DNA from: Hafnia alvei
GTDB lineage: Bacteria > Pseudomonadota > Gammaproteobacteria > Enterobacterales > Enterobacteriaceae
Direction: 5' to 3'
Length of the DNA: 64,000 nucleotides
NCBI RefSeq assembly: GCF_034424155.1
Contig: NZ_CP139992.1
Coordinates: 1,380,012-1,444,011 of the forward strand
Made by a program: the position numbers and the translations under genes. This document shows positions 9,773 to 17,365 of the stretch, piece after piece. Position 1 is the stretch's first letter; the number at the start of each line of letters is the position of its first letter. The notes under the pieces are model-generated. The model saw only the letters and a program-made list of their open reading frames with translations. It had not been told where the DNA came from and did no database searches.

Positions 9773-10198
9773 TTATTCTCTAAAGCGGCAAAAACGTATT
9801 TCGGCTGGAGGGCCGATAGAAGGGGGCTGGCGCCATTCGGTATCGCAAGGCAGTTCTACTGCGGCCACATCAATGGCGGCGAGTTCAGAACTGACAGGGA
9901 TCGCGTGGAGCGTGAGCTGGGTTTCACCGTTGTCTTGTTTCATGCTGTCAGGGGAACAGTGTTTTTCACACATGGTTTCCGACACTTGCATGTGATGCGC
10001 CACAACGTCGGGTGCGCCTTGCATATGCGTGATGTGCTGCACCATCGGCGCAGGGCCATCAACGTTCATATTGCATTGATGTCCAGCGATGGCGAGCTGA
10101 GCGTTCAACAGCGTCCAACAAGCCACTAATACAATCGCCCACACGTTTTTCACGCGTAGATTATGCATTTGTTGCTGAAGCTTGCTGCTCATAAACAT
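9773..10198 (-). CDS. His/Met/Cys-rich exported protein heading the copper operon
   Basis: A 141-residue protein with one hydrophobic segment (residues about 18-38, VWAIVLVACWTLLNAQLAIAG) that can serve as signal or anchor. The mature region is unusually rich in His, Met and Cys (HQCNMN, MVQHITHMQ, HHMQVSETMCEKHC), which suggests soft-metal binding. The ending PPAEIRFCRF recalls small DUF2946/CopL-like proteins seen beside copper genes, but this resemblance is from memory. It is 88 nt upstream of cusF on the same strand. The start is uncertain: no strong ribosome site precedes the ATG at 10198, and ATGs at 10192 and 10168 are alternatives. Confidence 0.6.
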   Translation of the reverse strand: MFMSSKLQQQMHNLRVKNVWAIVLVACWTLLNAQLAIAGHQCNMNVDGPAPMVQHITHMQGAPDVVAHHMQVSETMCEKHCSPDSMKQDNGETQLTLHAIPVSSELAAIDVAAVELPCDTEWRQPPSIGPPAEIRFCRFRE

Positions 10199-10232
10199 AG
10201 AAATTGACAGTCACCCTAATGAAACGGCTTTC

Positions 10233-10262
10233 AGTGTAGCGTTTAGCATTGCGTGCTAACAA
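10233..10262 (-). promoter_or_regulatory. Candidate operator-promoter of the copper operon
   Basis: On the minus strand TTGTTA (10257-10262) and TACACT (10233-10238) are 18 bp apart. The spacer overlaps an inverted repeat, TTAGCA (10243-10248) and TGCTAA (10254-10259). The arrangement resembles a MerR/CueR-class promoter, but the sequence is not the usual CueR or CusR site. Confidence 0.3.
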
Positions 10263-10429
10263 GGAATGATGGGTAAAGAACTGTCAGGAGGAGATATTTC
10301 GGATAATCAGGGAGTTGATTTAACTTTTTGGTTACTGGGGGGATTCAATTTTGTATCAATTATATTTAAGTCCTGTCGAGTTTAGTGTTCCGTTTGGCTT
10401 GAGCCTATGGAAAAAAGGGAGCCCTGCGG

Positions 10430-10628
10430 CCTTTGTCCTACTTTCTTTCTCGATCATGGATGAGTACTAACGTGTGCCGGTAATTTTTCCATTGGCGCTG
10501 TCGACTGGGAGGTTGATACCGTGGCTCATACCGATAACTTCAATACTGCCTTCACGAACTTCGACGTCAACTGATATCTTTGATGTCAGCGCCGCCATCA
10601 TCTTAAGCCATAAGTACGGATGATTGGC
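10430..10628 (-). pseudogene. Remnant of a type VI secretion hcp gene
   Basis: On the minus strand one frame reads REGSIEVIGMSHG followed by INLPVDSANGKITGTR, which matches the N-terminal region of Hcp (the type VI tube protein). Upstream the Hcp start is recognisable only across frames: NHPYLWLK in one frame, then DDGGADIKDIS in another, so there are at least two frameshifts and no start codon. A TAG follows GTR, and the same frame then continues SSMIEKE, again Hcp-like, before similarity is lost. Only about 65 of the usual 160 or so codons remain. It lies directly downstream of the effector/immunity pair on the same strand. Confidence 0.7.
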
Positions 10629-10631
10629 GTA

Positions 10632-10898
10632 TCATTCGCCCCTGATTTTTCTAATTGACTTCATTGCAACCCAATAGATTACTGTGGTTATCGAGAACAC
10701 CGTTAGGACGTCGAGATAGAAATAAGTGTCATAAATGGTTTCGGCGTTAACGTCGCCGTAGAAGAAATTGCATGCCTGTGATGCGAAGTCTTGGTTAATG
10801 TAGACTTCAGGATTATTCAGCGTACGGCATATTACCAGGGAGATAGCGATATAGACTGCTACCTTCCCGACCCTACGGGCAAGTGTTGGTATAGCCAC
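10632..10898 (-). CDS. Small two-helix membrane protein, candidate immunity protein
   Basis: An 88-residue protein with hydrophobic segments at about 11-25 (VAVYIAISLVICRTL region) and 62-79 (LDVLTVFSITTVIYWVAM), leaving a loop of about 35 residues rich in Asp, Asn and Tyr between them. Its start overlaps the end of the upstream DUF2778 gene by 26 nt. Position, size and overlap fit an immunity gene for that effector: the Salmonella Tlde1 effector is also followed by a small immunity gene. I recognise no family, so immunity is inferred from context only. Confidence 0.6.
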   Translation of the reverse strand: MAIPTLARRVGKVAVYIAISLVICRTLNNPEVYINQDFASQACNFFYGDVNAETIYDTYFYLDVLTVFSITTVIYWVAMKSIRKIRGE

Positions 10899-11394
10899 CG
10901 TCTACCACCTCAACCCATCCACGGGCCATAAGGGAACGCATACAGGGAACCTGCATAGGGGGAGTATTCAGAAGGGCATTGCGGATAATAGCGAAATCAG
11001 AGTTATGGACAATGGTGATACAGCCTTCAGACAAAGTACCGGGATGCAGCCGGAACAGGCCACGGTAAACGTCACCAATCCACGTATTGTCATCAATGCT
11101 CCAGTCATCCTTGTACAGTGCAAACCATTCATCACGTCCGAACGCGGCACCGTGCCGGTATTTGTTCCAGGTGTCCTGTATCTCAGCCTTACGCTTTGAG
11201 AAGAAGCCACCGCCTCCACGCTCAACAATCCAGTATTTACCCGGCGGTAATGGACCATCCCCTTTAACAGTCCGGCAAGCCGCTTTATTGCGATAAATGC
11301 CATTTCCAGAGAACGCCATGAACACGCCGACGCTGAACAGATTGAATGGCGCGTAATAGGCACCGTTTAAAACCAACTTCCCTTGTAACGCCAT
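10873..11394 (-). CDS. DUF2778/Tlde1-like L,D-transpeptidase-type effector
   Basis: A 173-residue protein with the DUF2778 signature: FSGNGIYRNK near the N-terminus, GDGPLPPGKYWIV, and the catalytic RLHPGTLSEGCITI with His117 and Cys125. DUF2778 proteins of the Tlde1 group are type VI secretion effectors that attack peptidoglycan in the periplasm of target cells through an L,D-transpeptidase-like Cys/His site. The length matches Tlde1 (about 170 residues), and there is no signal peptide, as expected for a protein delivered by a secretion machine. It is followed by an overlapping candidate immunity gene and an hcp remnant. No other type VI genes are in the window. Confidence 0.75.
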   Translation of the reverse strand: MALQGKLVLNGAYYAPFNLFSVGVFMAFSGNGIYRNKAACRTVKGDGPLPPGKYWIVERGGGGFFSKRKAEIQDTWNKYRHGAAFGRDEWFALYKDDWSIDDNTWIGDVYRGLFRLHPGTLSEGCITIVHNSDFAIIRNALLNTPPMQVPCMRSLMARGWVEVVDGGYTNTCP

Positions 11395-11602
11395 AAACCA
11401 CCAATATCCATGTTATTTGTATTGGTAATACTACGAGCAAACACAGGGATTAAAATCGTTTTTTTGTTACATAAAAATACCAGGAATCAATATATTGAAA
11501 GGACAAATAGCTCAGTGGTATTCATTATGAAAATCCGCATTGCGCGCTATTTTTAGAAGTTTAAAGTTCGATAGTACGAACACATGAATCGGCACCGATA
11601 AT

Positions 11603-12131
11603 CTAGACATTTCTGAGTCGTTGATAATCTTGATTTTCATAATCCGTCGGTGGCATTTGCTCACTCGAACCATGCTGACGCTTAATGTTATAAAACATTT
11701 TGATGTAATCAAAAATATCACTGCGGGTTTCTTCCCGCGTTCCGTAGATCTTTTCTGTATCCGTTCACGATTCAGTAACTGGAAAAAACTTTCTGTAACA
11801 GCGTTATCGTGACAGTTATCACGACGCCTAATACTGTCCTCCCCTTTACGCGCTCGTGGACTTAGGTACCCGCCCTGAATTTTTATTCCGGCACGCTTCA
11901 TCAACTGCCAGACTTGGTCAATCCCGCACTGTTGCTCGCTATTTCTCAGTTCGATATGGATCTTGCGATAGCCATAAACGCAACCGGACTCCAGCCAGAA
12001 CTGTTTGATTTGTCCTGTTAGCCCCAGATCTGCCTGGTGCCGTCTTGAATGTGGTTGTTGAAGCCAGATGAAAATCCACTAGGATGAACATCTAGCACCC
12101 GACAAAGCAGATGAATAGGCCAGCAAAAGGT
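11603..12131 (-). mobile_element. IS3-family transposase remnant, internally deleted
   Basis: Pieces of an IS3-family OrfB are readable across frames on the minus strand: FCWPIHLLCRVLDVHPSGF; after a frameshift LTGQIKQFWLESGCVYGYRK and MKRAGIKIQGGYLSPRARKG; then, directly joined, RRDNCHDNAVTESFFQLL; and after another frameshift DYIKMFYNIKRQHGSSEQ, ending at TAG 11603-11605. The stretch of roughly 100 codons holding the first two catalytic aspartates is missing between SPRARKG and RRDNCHDNA. The element is therefore dead. OrfA and clear terminal inverted repeats were not found. Confidence 0.85.
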
Positions 12132-12264
12132 GCTGTCACAAATAAAGGCGTACCTCATCGGACGCCTTCAATAATGTACTAATTTAGCTCGATACAGATA
12201 GGCGGATGAAACCTTACACCAAGCCCCCACAAACGGATACGTCTGAACCCTTATGGGTTATCCC

Positions 12265-12348
12265 CTAAAAAATCAGCTTAAACACGCCCGTAATCGTCAA
12301 CAGCCCCACAATAAAGATAATCGCAATAACCCATAAGAGAATTTTCAT
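12265..12348 (-). CDS. yohP: 27-residue inner-membrane protein YohP
   Basis: The reading frame from ATG 12348 to TAG 12265 encodes 27 residues: MKILLWVIAIIFIVGLLTIT followed by GVFKLIF. It is almost entirely one transmembrane helix and matches E. coli YohP (27 residues, MKIILWAVLIIFLIGLLVVT then GVFKMIF) at most positions. A strong ribosome site, AAGGAG, lies 6 nt before the ATG. In E. coli YohP is a small stress-related membrane protein of unknown function. It is separated from the larger yohC here by nlpA and the mdc cluster. Confidence 0.88.
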   Translation of the reverse strand: MKILLWVIAIIFIVGLLTITGVFKLIF

Positions 12349-12376
12349 TTGCTGCTCCTTATCTATTTTTAGTCGC

Positions 12377-12402
12377 TGAAAAAAACGCCCTAAGTGGGCG
12401 TT
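12377..12402 (-). terminator. nlpA terminator
   Basis: AACGCCC (12384-12390) pairs with GGGCGTT (12396-12402) over a 5-nt loop. On the minus strand the stem is followed by a run of seven T. It lies about 50 nt downstream of the nlpA stop codon. Confidence 0.85.
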
Positions 12403-12452
12403 AGTCATATTGAGTATAGATCAAGAAAAGCAAATGCTTAGGATATTGCGAT

Positions 12453-13268
12453 CTACCACCCTTGTACGGCACCGCCGTTGAATATCTTCTGAGCTGCGGC
12501 GGCAACTTCTGGTGATTCATAAGATTTCACGAAGTCTCGGACATTCTCGGCGTCTTTATTATCTTCGCGGGTGACGATGATATTGACGTAAGGCGACTCT
12601 TTATCTTCAATAAATACGCTGTCTTTGACCGGCGATAGCCCGGTTTGCTGTAGATAGGTAGTGCTGATAATCGCCACGGTGACTTTCGGATCTTTTAACA
12701 CGTGCGGAAGCTGCGCGCCTTCAAGCTCCATAATATTTAAATCGAGCGGGTTGGAGGTAATATCAATCGAGGTTGGCAACAGGCCTTTATCCTGTTTTAC
12801 CGTAATCAGCTTCTCTTTTTGCAGCAGCAATAATGCGCGACCCAAGTTGGTGGGATCGTTTGGAATTGCGATGGTGTCTCCCTTTTTCAGCTCAGAGACA
12901 GCTTTGATTTTGTCTGAATAGCCTGCCATCGGAAAAACAAAGGTGTTGCCGACGGCGACTAATTTATAGCCGTGCGCCTGATTTTGTTCGGCTAAGTAAG
13001 GGCGATGCTGGAAAACGTTAGCATCGAGTTCGCCTTTATCGGTGGCATCGTTAGGCAGCAGCGAACCACTAAATCCAACCAGCTCCACGTCGAGGCCATA
13101 TTTTTCTTTTGCTACTTTTTGAGCCACCTCAGCCACATCCTGTTCAGCCCCGTTAATCACGCCCACTTTTATATGATGGGACTGATCGCTTTTTTGATCA
13201 CAACCAGAGAGCAATGCAGCAGTGCTAAATAGCGCAACGAATAGCGTTGCGTTAAACGCAGATTTCAT
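12453..13268 (-). CDS. nlpA: Inner-membrane lipoprotein NlpA (MetQ family)
   Basis: A 271-residue substrate-binding lipoprotein. The signal peptide ends in the lipobox LLSGC with Cys23, followed by Asp at +2, the Lol-avoidance signal that keeps lipoproteins in the inner membrane. The mature part (HIKVGVINGAEQDVAEVA, GFSGSLLPNDAT, NVFQHRPYL) matches E. coli NlpA closely. NlpA is a paralogue of the methionine-binding MetQ. ATG at 13268 has AAGGA upstream; an upstream TTG in frame would add 8 residues. There are no metN or metI neighbours, which supports NlpA over MetQ. It has its own terminator. Confidence 0.9.
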   Translation of the reverse strand: MKSAFNATLFVALFSTAALLSGCDQKSDQSHHIKVGVINGAEQDVAEVAQKVAKEKYGLDVELVGFSGSLLPNDATDKGELDANVFQHRPYLAEQNQAHGYKLVAVGNTFVFPMAGYSDKIKAVSELKKGDTIAIPNDPTNLGRALLLLQKEKLITVKQDKGLLPTSIDITSNPLDLNIMELEGAQLPHVLKDPKVTVAIISTTYLQQTGLSPVKDSVFIEDKESPYVNIIVTREDNKDAENVRDFVKSYESPEVAAAAQKIFNGGAVQGW

Positions 13269-13635
13269 GAGTACCGTCCTTATGTTTTTCAATGGGGTGA
13301 GAAAGGTGCAACGCCAATATTAATTGCTTTTCTCAACCTTCCGCTTAATGGCTTTTGCCGACGTTAGCGCTTCTGTCGAAAGGTTATTTTGACGTCATAT
13401 TCAGCATCGCTTTTTCACCTGCGTTTGTATGCTGATTATTTTTCATCATGCAGCCTGTTCTGCCCACTTAGCAAAGTAAATACCTGTTTTATAAGTCACC
13501 TCAATCATTACTCTCTGGCTAACGATTACGTGAATTGGTTAATTGATAGACGACTTTAGGAATTTTATGCTGGCCTCACTGCAAAAATTCTTACTCGCAT
13601 GATGCGCTAATGAATTAAACCGGGGAGGTTTAGGT
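13269..13635. other. Divergent nlpA/mdcA intergenic region
   Basis: This 367-bp gap holds the start regions of nlpA (-) and mdcA (+). I see no further gene. A good mdcA ribosome site (GGGGAGG, 13622-13628) is visible. AT-rich stretches and several TTAATTG-type repeats near 13535-13550 could include the MdcR binding site, but I cannot define an operator. Confidence 0.5.
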
Positions 13636-15297
13636 ATGTCGCTTCATCAAACACCCACTCGCGTCTGGGATACCCGCCGTCAGGAAAAAAGACGTCGCGT
13701 TGAAAGCGTGCAGGGGCTCATCAACGGAAAAGTGATTCCAACCGATGATTTAACCGCAATTCTCGAAAAACTGATTGTCTCTGGCGACCGCGTTGTTATG
13801 GAAGGTAACAACCAAAAGCAGGCTGATTTCTTATCGCGCAGCTTGGCTGAGGTTGATCCGGCTAAAGTCCACGATTTGCATATGATCATGCCAAGCGTGG
13901 GTCGTGCAGAACATCTGGATATCTTTGAAAAAGGGATTGCTCGCAAGCTGGACTTTGCCTTCTCCGGCACCCAGAGCCTGCGCATCTCACAGCTGCTTGA
14001 AGATGGGCAGTTAGAAATTGGTGCCATCCATACCTACATCGAACTGTATTCACGCCTTTATGTGGATCTGGTGCCAAACGTGGCGCTGGTCGCCGGTTTC
14101 AAAGCAGACCGCCACGGCAATCTTTATACCGGACCCAGCACCGAAGATACGCCCGCGTTGGTTGAAGCTGCGGCGTTCAAAAATGGCTTAGTCATTGCAC
14201 AGGTTAATGAGCTGGTCGATGACGAAACCGACCTGCCACGTGTTGATATTCCGGGTTCTTGGATTGACTTCGTTGTAGTTGCCGACAAGCCATTCTTTAT
14301 CGAACCTCTGTTTACCCGCGATCCTCGTTTGATTAAACCCGTGCACGTCTTAATGGGCATGATGGCCATTAAAGGTATTTATGCCAAGCATCAGGTGCAG
14401 TCCCTCAACCACGGGATTGGGTTTAATACCGCCGCCATTGAATTGCTGCTGCCAACCTACGGTGAGCAACTGGGGCTGAAGGGCAAAATTTGTAAACACT
14501 GGACACTGAATCCGCATCCAACGCTGATCCCTGCTATCGAAAGCGGCTGGGTTGAAACCGTTCACTGCTTCGGCGGCGAACTGGGGATGGAAGATTACAT
14601 CGCGGCACGTCCGGATATTTTCTTCACCGGTAATGACGGCTCTATGCGTTCAAACCGTGCTTTCTGCCAGATGGCAGGGCAGTACGCGGTGGATATGTTT
14701 ATCGGCTCCACGCTGCAAATTGACGGCATGGCGCACTCTTCAACGGTTACCCGTGGTCGCCTGTCTGGTTTCGGCGGTGCGCCAAATATGGGACACGATC
14801 CGCACGGTCGCCGTCACGCGACACCAGCTTGGCTCGATATGATCGAAGAGCCGGATATGTTAGCACGCGGCCGCAAGCTGGTGGTTCAGATGGTTGAAAC
14901 CTTCCAAGCCGGTGCGAAACCGACCTTCGTTGAAAAACTGGATGCGATTGACGTGGCCAAAGAATCGGGCATGCCGCTGGCTCCGGTCATGATTTACGGC
15001 GATGACGTAACTCACGTACTAACCGAAGAGGGGATTGCCTATCTCTACCGTGCCCGCTCGTTAGAAGAGCGTCGTGCGATGGTGGCGGCAGTGGCGGGGA
15101 TCACCGATATCGGTTTGGGCGTTGATGCTAAGCGCGTTGCCGACCTGCGTCGTGAAGGCAAAGTCGCCTTCCCTGAAGATATGGGGATCCGCCGTACCGA
15201 CGCAACGCGCTCGTTGCTGGCTGCGGGTAGCGTATCCGATCTGGTTGAGTGGTCTGACGGTTTATACAACCCACCCGCTAAATTCCGGAGCTGGTAA
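13636..15297 (+). CDS. mdcA: Malonate decarboxylase alpha subunit (acyl-ACP:malonate transferase)
   Basis: The 553-residue MdcA exchanges the acetyl group on the acyl-carrier subunit MdcC for malonate, giving malonyl-ACP. The sequence is typical of the biotin-independent Klebsiella-type enzyme: VWDTRRQEKRRR near the N-terminus, then FAFSGTQSLRI, PGSWIDFVV and a glycine-rich GRLSGFGGAPNMGHDPHGRR segment. The start ATG has GGGGAGGTTTAGGT upstream. It heads a tightly packed cluster; its stop TAA shares a base with the mdcB ATG (TAATG). Confidence 0.95.
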   Translation: MSLHQTPTRVWDTRRQEKRRRVESVQGLINGKVIPTDDLTAILEKLIVSGDRVVMEGNNQKQADFLSRSLAEVDPAKVHDLHMIMPSVGRAEHLDIFEKGIARKLDFAFSGTQSLRISQLLEDGQLEIGAIHTYIELYSRLYVDLVPNVALVAGFKADRHGNLYTGPSTEDTPALVEAAAFKNGLVIAQVNELVDDETDLPRVDIPGSWIDFVVVADKPFFIEPLFTRDPRLIKPVHVLMGMMAIKGIYAKHQVQSLNHGIGFNTAAIELLLPTYGEQLGLKGKICKHWTLNPHPTLIPAIESGWVETVHCFGGELGMEDYIAARPDIFFTGNDGSMRSNRAFCQMAGQYAVDMFIGSTLQIDGMAHSSTVTRGRLSGFGGAPNMGHDPHGRRHATPAWLDMIEEPDMLARGRKLVVQMVETFQAGAKPTFVEKLDAIDVAKESGMPLAPVMIYGDDVTHVLTEEGIAYLYRARSLEERRAMVAAVAGITDIGLGVDAKRVADLRREGKVAFPEDMGIRRTDATRSLLAAGSVSDLVEWSDGLYNPPAKFRSW

Positions 15298-16151
15298 TGA
15301 AAATCCAACCCTATTCACGCCATTCCGACGCCGATGACGCGGCCAGTTTACTCGCTAAACAGGCAACGCAAGCGCTGCTGGACGAGGCTCGTCTGTCTCC
15401 AAAACCTGGCTTGGTTGATAGCCGCGGTTCTGGCGCACATCAGGATTTAACGCTGGATCTGATGGAGCGCTCGGCACACAGCTTAACGCCCGCGTTTCAG
15501 CAGCTCGCTATCGCAAGCTGGCAGCGTCCGGTAGACAGCGCGCTGCGTCAGGAGATTGGAAGAATAGGGCGGGACGGTGAGCGCAGCATGATGCTGGCGA
15601 CGCAGGGCGTTAATACCCACCGTGGTGCTATTTGGGCGCTGGGATTATTGGTGAGCGCCGTCGCCATGCAGGCAGCGAAGGGGGACGTGTACTCAACGCT
15701 CAGTCTGGCCGCGCAGGTTGCACGTTTGCCCGACCATGCAAGCCCAAAAGTATTCAGTAAGGGGCTTCGAGCGACTCAACGTTACCAGGTTCCCGGTGCA
15801 CGTGAAGAGGCACAGCAAGGCTTTCCACATGTGATAACGCTGGCTTTACCTCAGCTGTGGCGCAGCCGTCAGCAAGGGGCAACGGAACAAGAAGCTCAGA
15901 TTGATGCGCTGATGGCCATTATGACCTCGCTTAGCGATACCTGTGTGCTTTCTCGTGGTGGTTTATCTGCCCTGAAAGCGATGCAACAGGGGGCCGCCGA
16001 AGTACTTGCCAACGGCGGATATCAAACGCCAGCGGGTCGTGTAGCGTTAGCGCATTTGGAAGCCCGTATGCTGGCTGACCACGTTTCTCCCGGTGGAGCC
16101 GCAGATTTACTGGCCGCCGCGCTGTTTTTAGACAGAACCTGCCGCCAATAG
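15297..16151 (+). CDS. mdcB: Triphosphoribosyl-dephospho-CoA synthase MdcB
   Basis: A CitG-family enzyme that makes 2'-(5''-triphosphoribosyl)-3'-dephospho-CoA, the precursor of the MdcC prosthetic group. The 284 residues include the family motifs LSPKPGLVDSRGSGAHQDL near the N-terminus and GVNTHRGAIWALGLL in the middle; the PGLVD and NTHRG blocks are diagnostic. The start overlaps the mdcA stop by one base. Together with MdcG it completes cofactor loading of the carrier protein. Confidence 0.93.
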   Translation: MKIQPYSRHSDADDAASLLAKQATQALLDEARLSPKPGLVDSRGSGAHQDLTLDLMERSAHSLTPAFQQLAIASWQRPVDSALRQEIGRIGRDGERSMMLATQGVNTHRGAIWALGLLVSAVAMQAAKGDVYSTLSLAAQVARLPDHASPKVFSKGLRATQRYQVPGAREEAQQGFPHVITLALPQLWRSRQQGATEQEAQIDALMAIMTSLSDTCVLSRGGLSALKAMQQGAAEVLANGGYQTPAGRVALAHLEARMLADHVSPGGAADLLAAALFLDRTCRQ

Positions 16152-16203
16152 GTGGGGCGTCAAGATGCGCGTCGGCGGTTAGACAACGAATAAAGAGGAC
16201 GTT

Positions 16204-16506
16204 ATGGAACGTATTGAACTGAGTTATCCGGCAAGCGAAACGCTGCCGAACAAAGCATTAAGCGGCGTCGTCGGTTCCGGCGATATGGAAGTGCTGTTTG
16301 CGCCTGAACAGAGCGCAGGCACGCTGTCCGTGGTGATTAAAACATCGGTAGACGGCAGCGGTCTGCGTTGGCAACACCTGTTTGAGCGCTTAGCTAGCCT
16401 GCGTACTTTGCCCGCAGGGCGGTTAGAGATTAATGATTTCGGTGCAACGCCGGGTGTGGCTCGCCTACGTATCGAACAAGTCTTTGAGGAGGCAACTCAT
16501 GCGTAA
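16204..16506 (+). CDS. mdcC: Malonate decarboxylase acyl carrier protein (delta subunit)
   Basis: A 100-residue carrier subunit. Ser25 in VVGSGDMEV is the position that carries the phosphoribosyl-dephospho-CoA group in Klebsiella MdcC, so the carrier looks functional. It shuttles acetyl and malonyl groups between MdcA and MdcDE. An AAAGAGGACGTT ribosome site precedes the ATG. Its last 8 nt overlap the mdcD start. Confidence 0.94.
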   Translation: MERIELSYPASETLPNKALSGVVGSGDMEVLFAPEQSAGTLSVVIKTSVDGSGLRWQHLFERLASLRTLPAGRLEINDFGATPGVARLRIEQVFEEATHA

Positions 16507-17365
16507 CGATCTCAGTTTTATCGAACTCAGTGCTCGCGAACGTGCGCGTCGTTTACTGGATGCCGGTACTTTCCGTGAATTATTAGGCCCCTTCGAGCAC
16601 ATCACATCGCCGTGGTTAGAACCTCAGGGTATTGTGACGCAGGCCGACGACGGCATGGTAGTAGCTAAAGGCACCATCGAAGGGAAACCCGCGGTCGTGG
16701 TTGCGGTTGAAGGCGCTTTCCAAGGCGGCAGCATGGGCGAAGTGTCCGGCGCCAAAATGGCCTCAGCGTTAGAGCTGGCCGCAGAGGATAACCGCAACGG
16801 TATTCCAACGCAGGCTGTTTTGCTGTTAGAGACCGGCGGCGTGCGTTTGCAAGAGGCTAATCTCGGTTTGGCAGCCATTGCGGATATTCATGCGGCGATT
16901 GTCGATCTGCGTCGTTATACGCCGGTAGTGGGTATTGTTGCCGGTACCGTTGGCTGCTTCGGCGGTATGTCGATTGCGGCCGCGCTGTGCAGCTATTTGA
17001 TCGTAACCCGTGAAGCGCGCTTAGGCCTTAACGGCCCGCAGGTGATTGAGCAAGAAGCGGGGATTGAAGAGTATGACTCGCGCGACCGTCCATTCATCTG
17101 GAGCATGACCGGTGGTGACGTTCGTTATCGCAATGGTTTTGTTGATGTCGAAGTCCCTGATGGTTTAAACGCGGTAAAACAGGCGATGAATCAGTGCATT
17201 GCCCGTGGCGTTCCGGAACAACATCGTTCAGATAAATTCGCCCAGTATCTGACCGCGCTGCAAGGGTTCGATACTCGCCAGCAGGCAACGGCTGAACTGG
17301 CCGCCGAACTTTTCTCTCAGAATCATCTCTCTGCTAAAGACCGTTCACAGGAGGATCGCGCATGA
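16499..17365 (+). CDS. mdcD: Malonate decarboxylase beta subunit MdcD
   Basis: A 288-residue carboxyltransferase-fold subunit that, with MdcE, decarboxylates malonyl-ACP to acetyl-ACP. Visible crotonase-type features are VAVEGAFQGGSMGEVSGAKM and GTVGCFGGMSIAAAL, which shape the oxyanion site. The ATG at 16499 is chosen because GAGGAGG lies immediately upstream and it overlaps mdcC by 8 nt; a longer frame adds 22 residues encoded inside mdcC. The last 4 nt overlap mdcE (ATGA). Confidence 0.93.
   Translation: MRNDLSFIELSARERARRLLDAGTFRELLGPFEHITSPWLEPQGIVTQADDGMVVAKGTIEGKPAVVVAVEGAFQGGSMGEVSGAKMASALELAAEDNRNGIPTQAVLLLETGGVRLQEANLGLAAIADIHAAIVDLRRYTPVVGIVAGTVGCFGGMSIAAALCSYLIVTREARLGLNGPQVIEQEAGIEEYDSRDRPFIWSMTGGDVRYRNGFVDVEVPDGLNAVKQAMNQCIARGVPEQHRSDKFAQYLTALQGFDTRQQATAELAAELFSQNHLSAKDRSQEDRA

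Noticed and set aside
13560-13590. Possible sigma-54 promoter before mdcA (CTGGCCTCACTGCA)
   Set aside because: The GG and GC dinucleotides are 7 bp apart instead of the required 10, and no sigma-54 activator is nearby.
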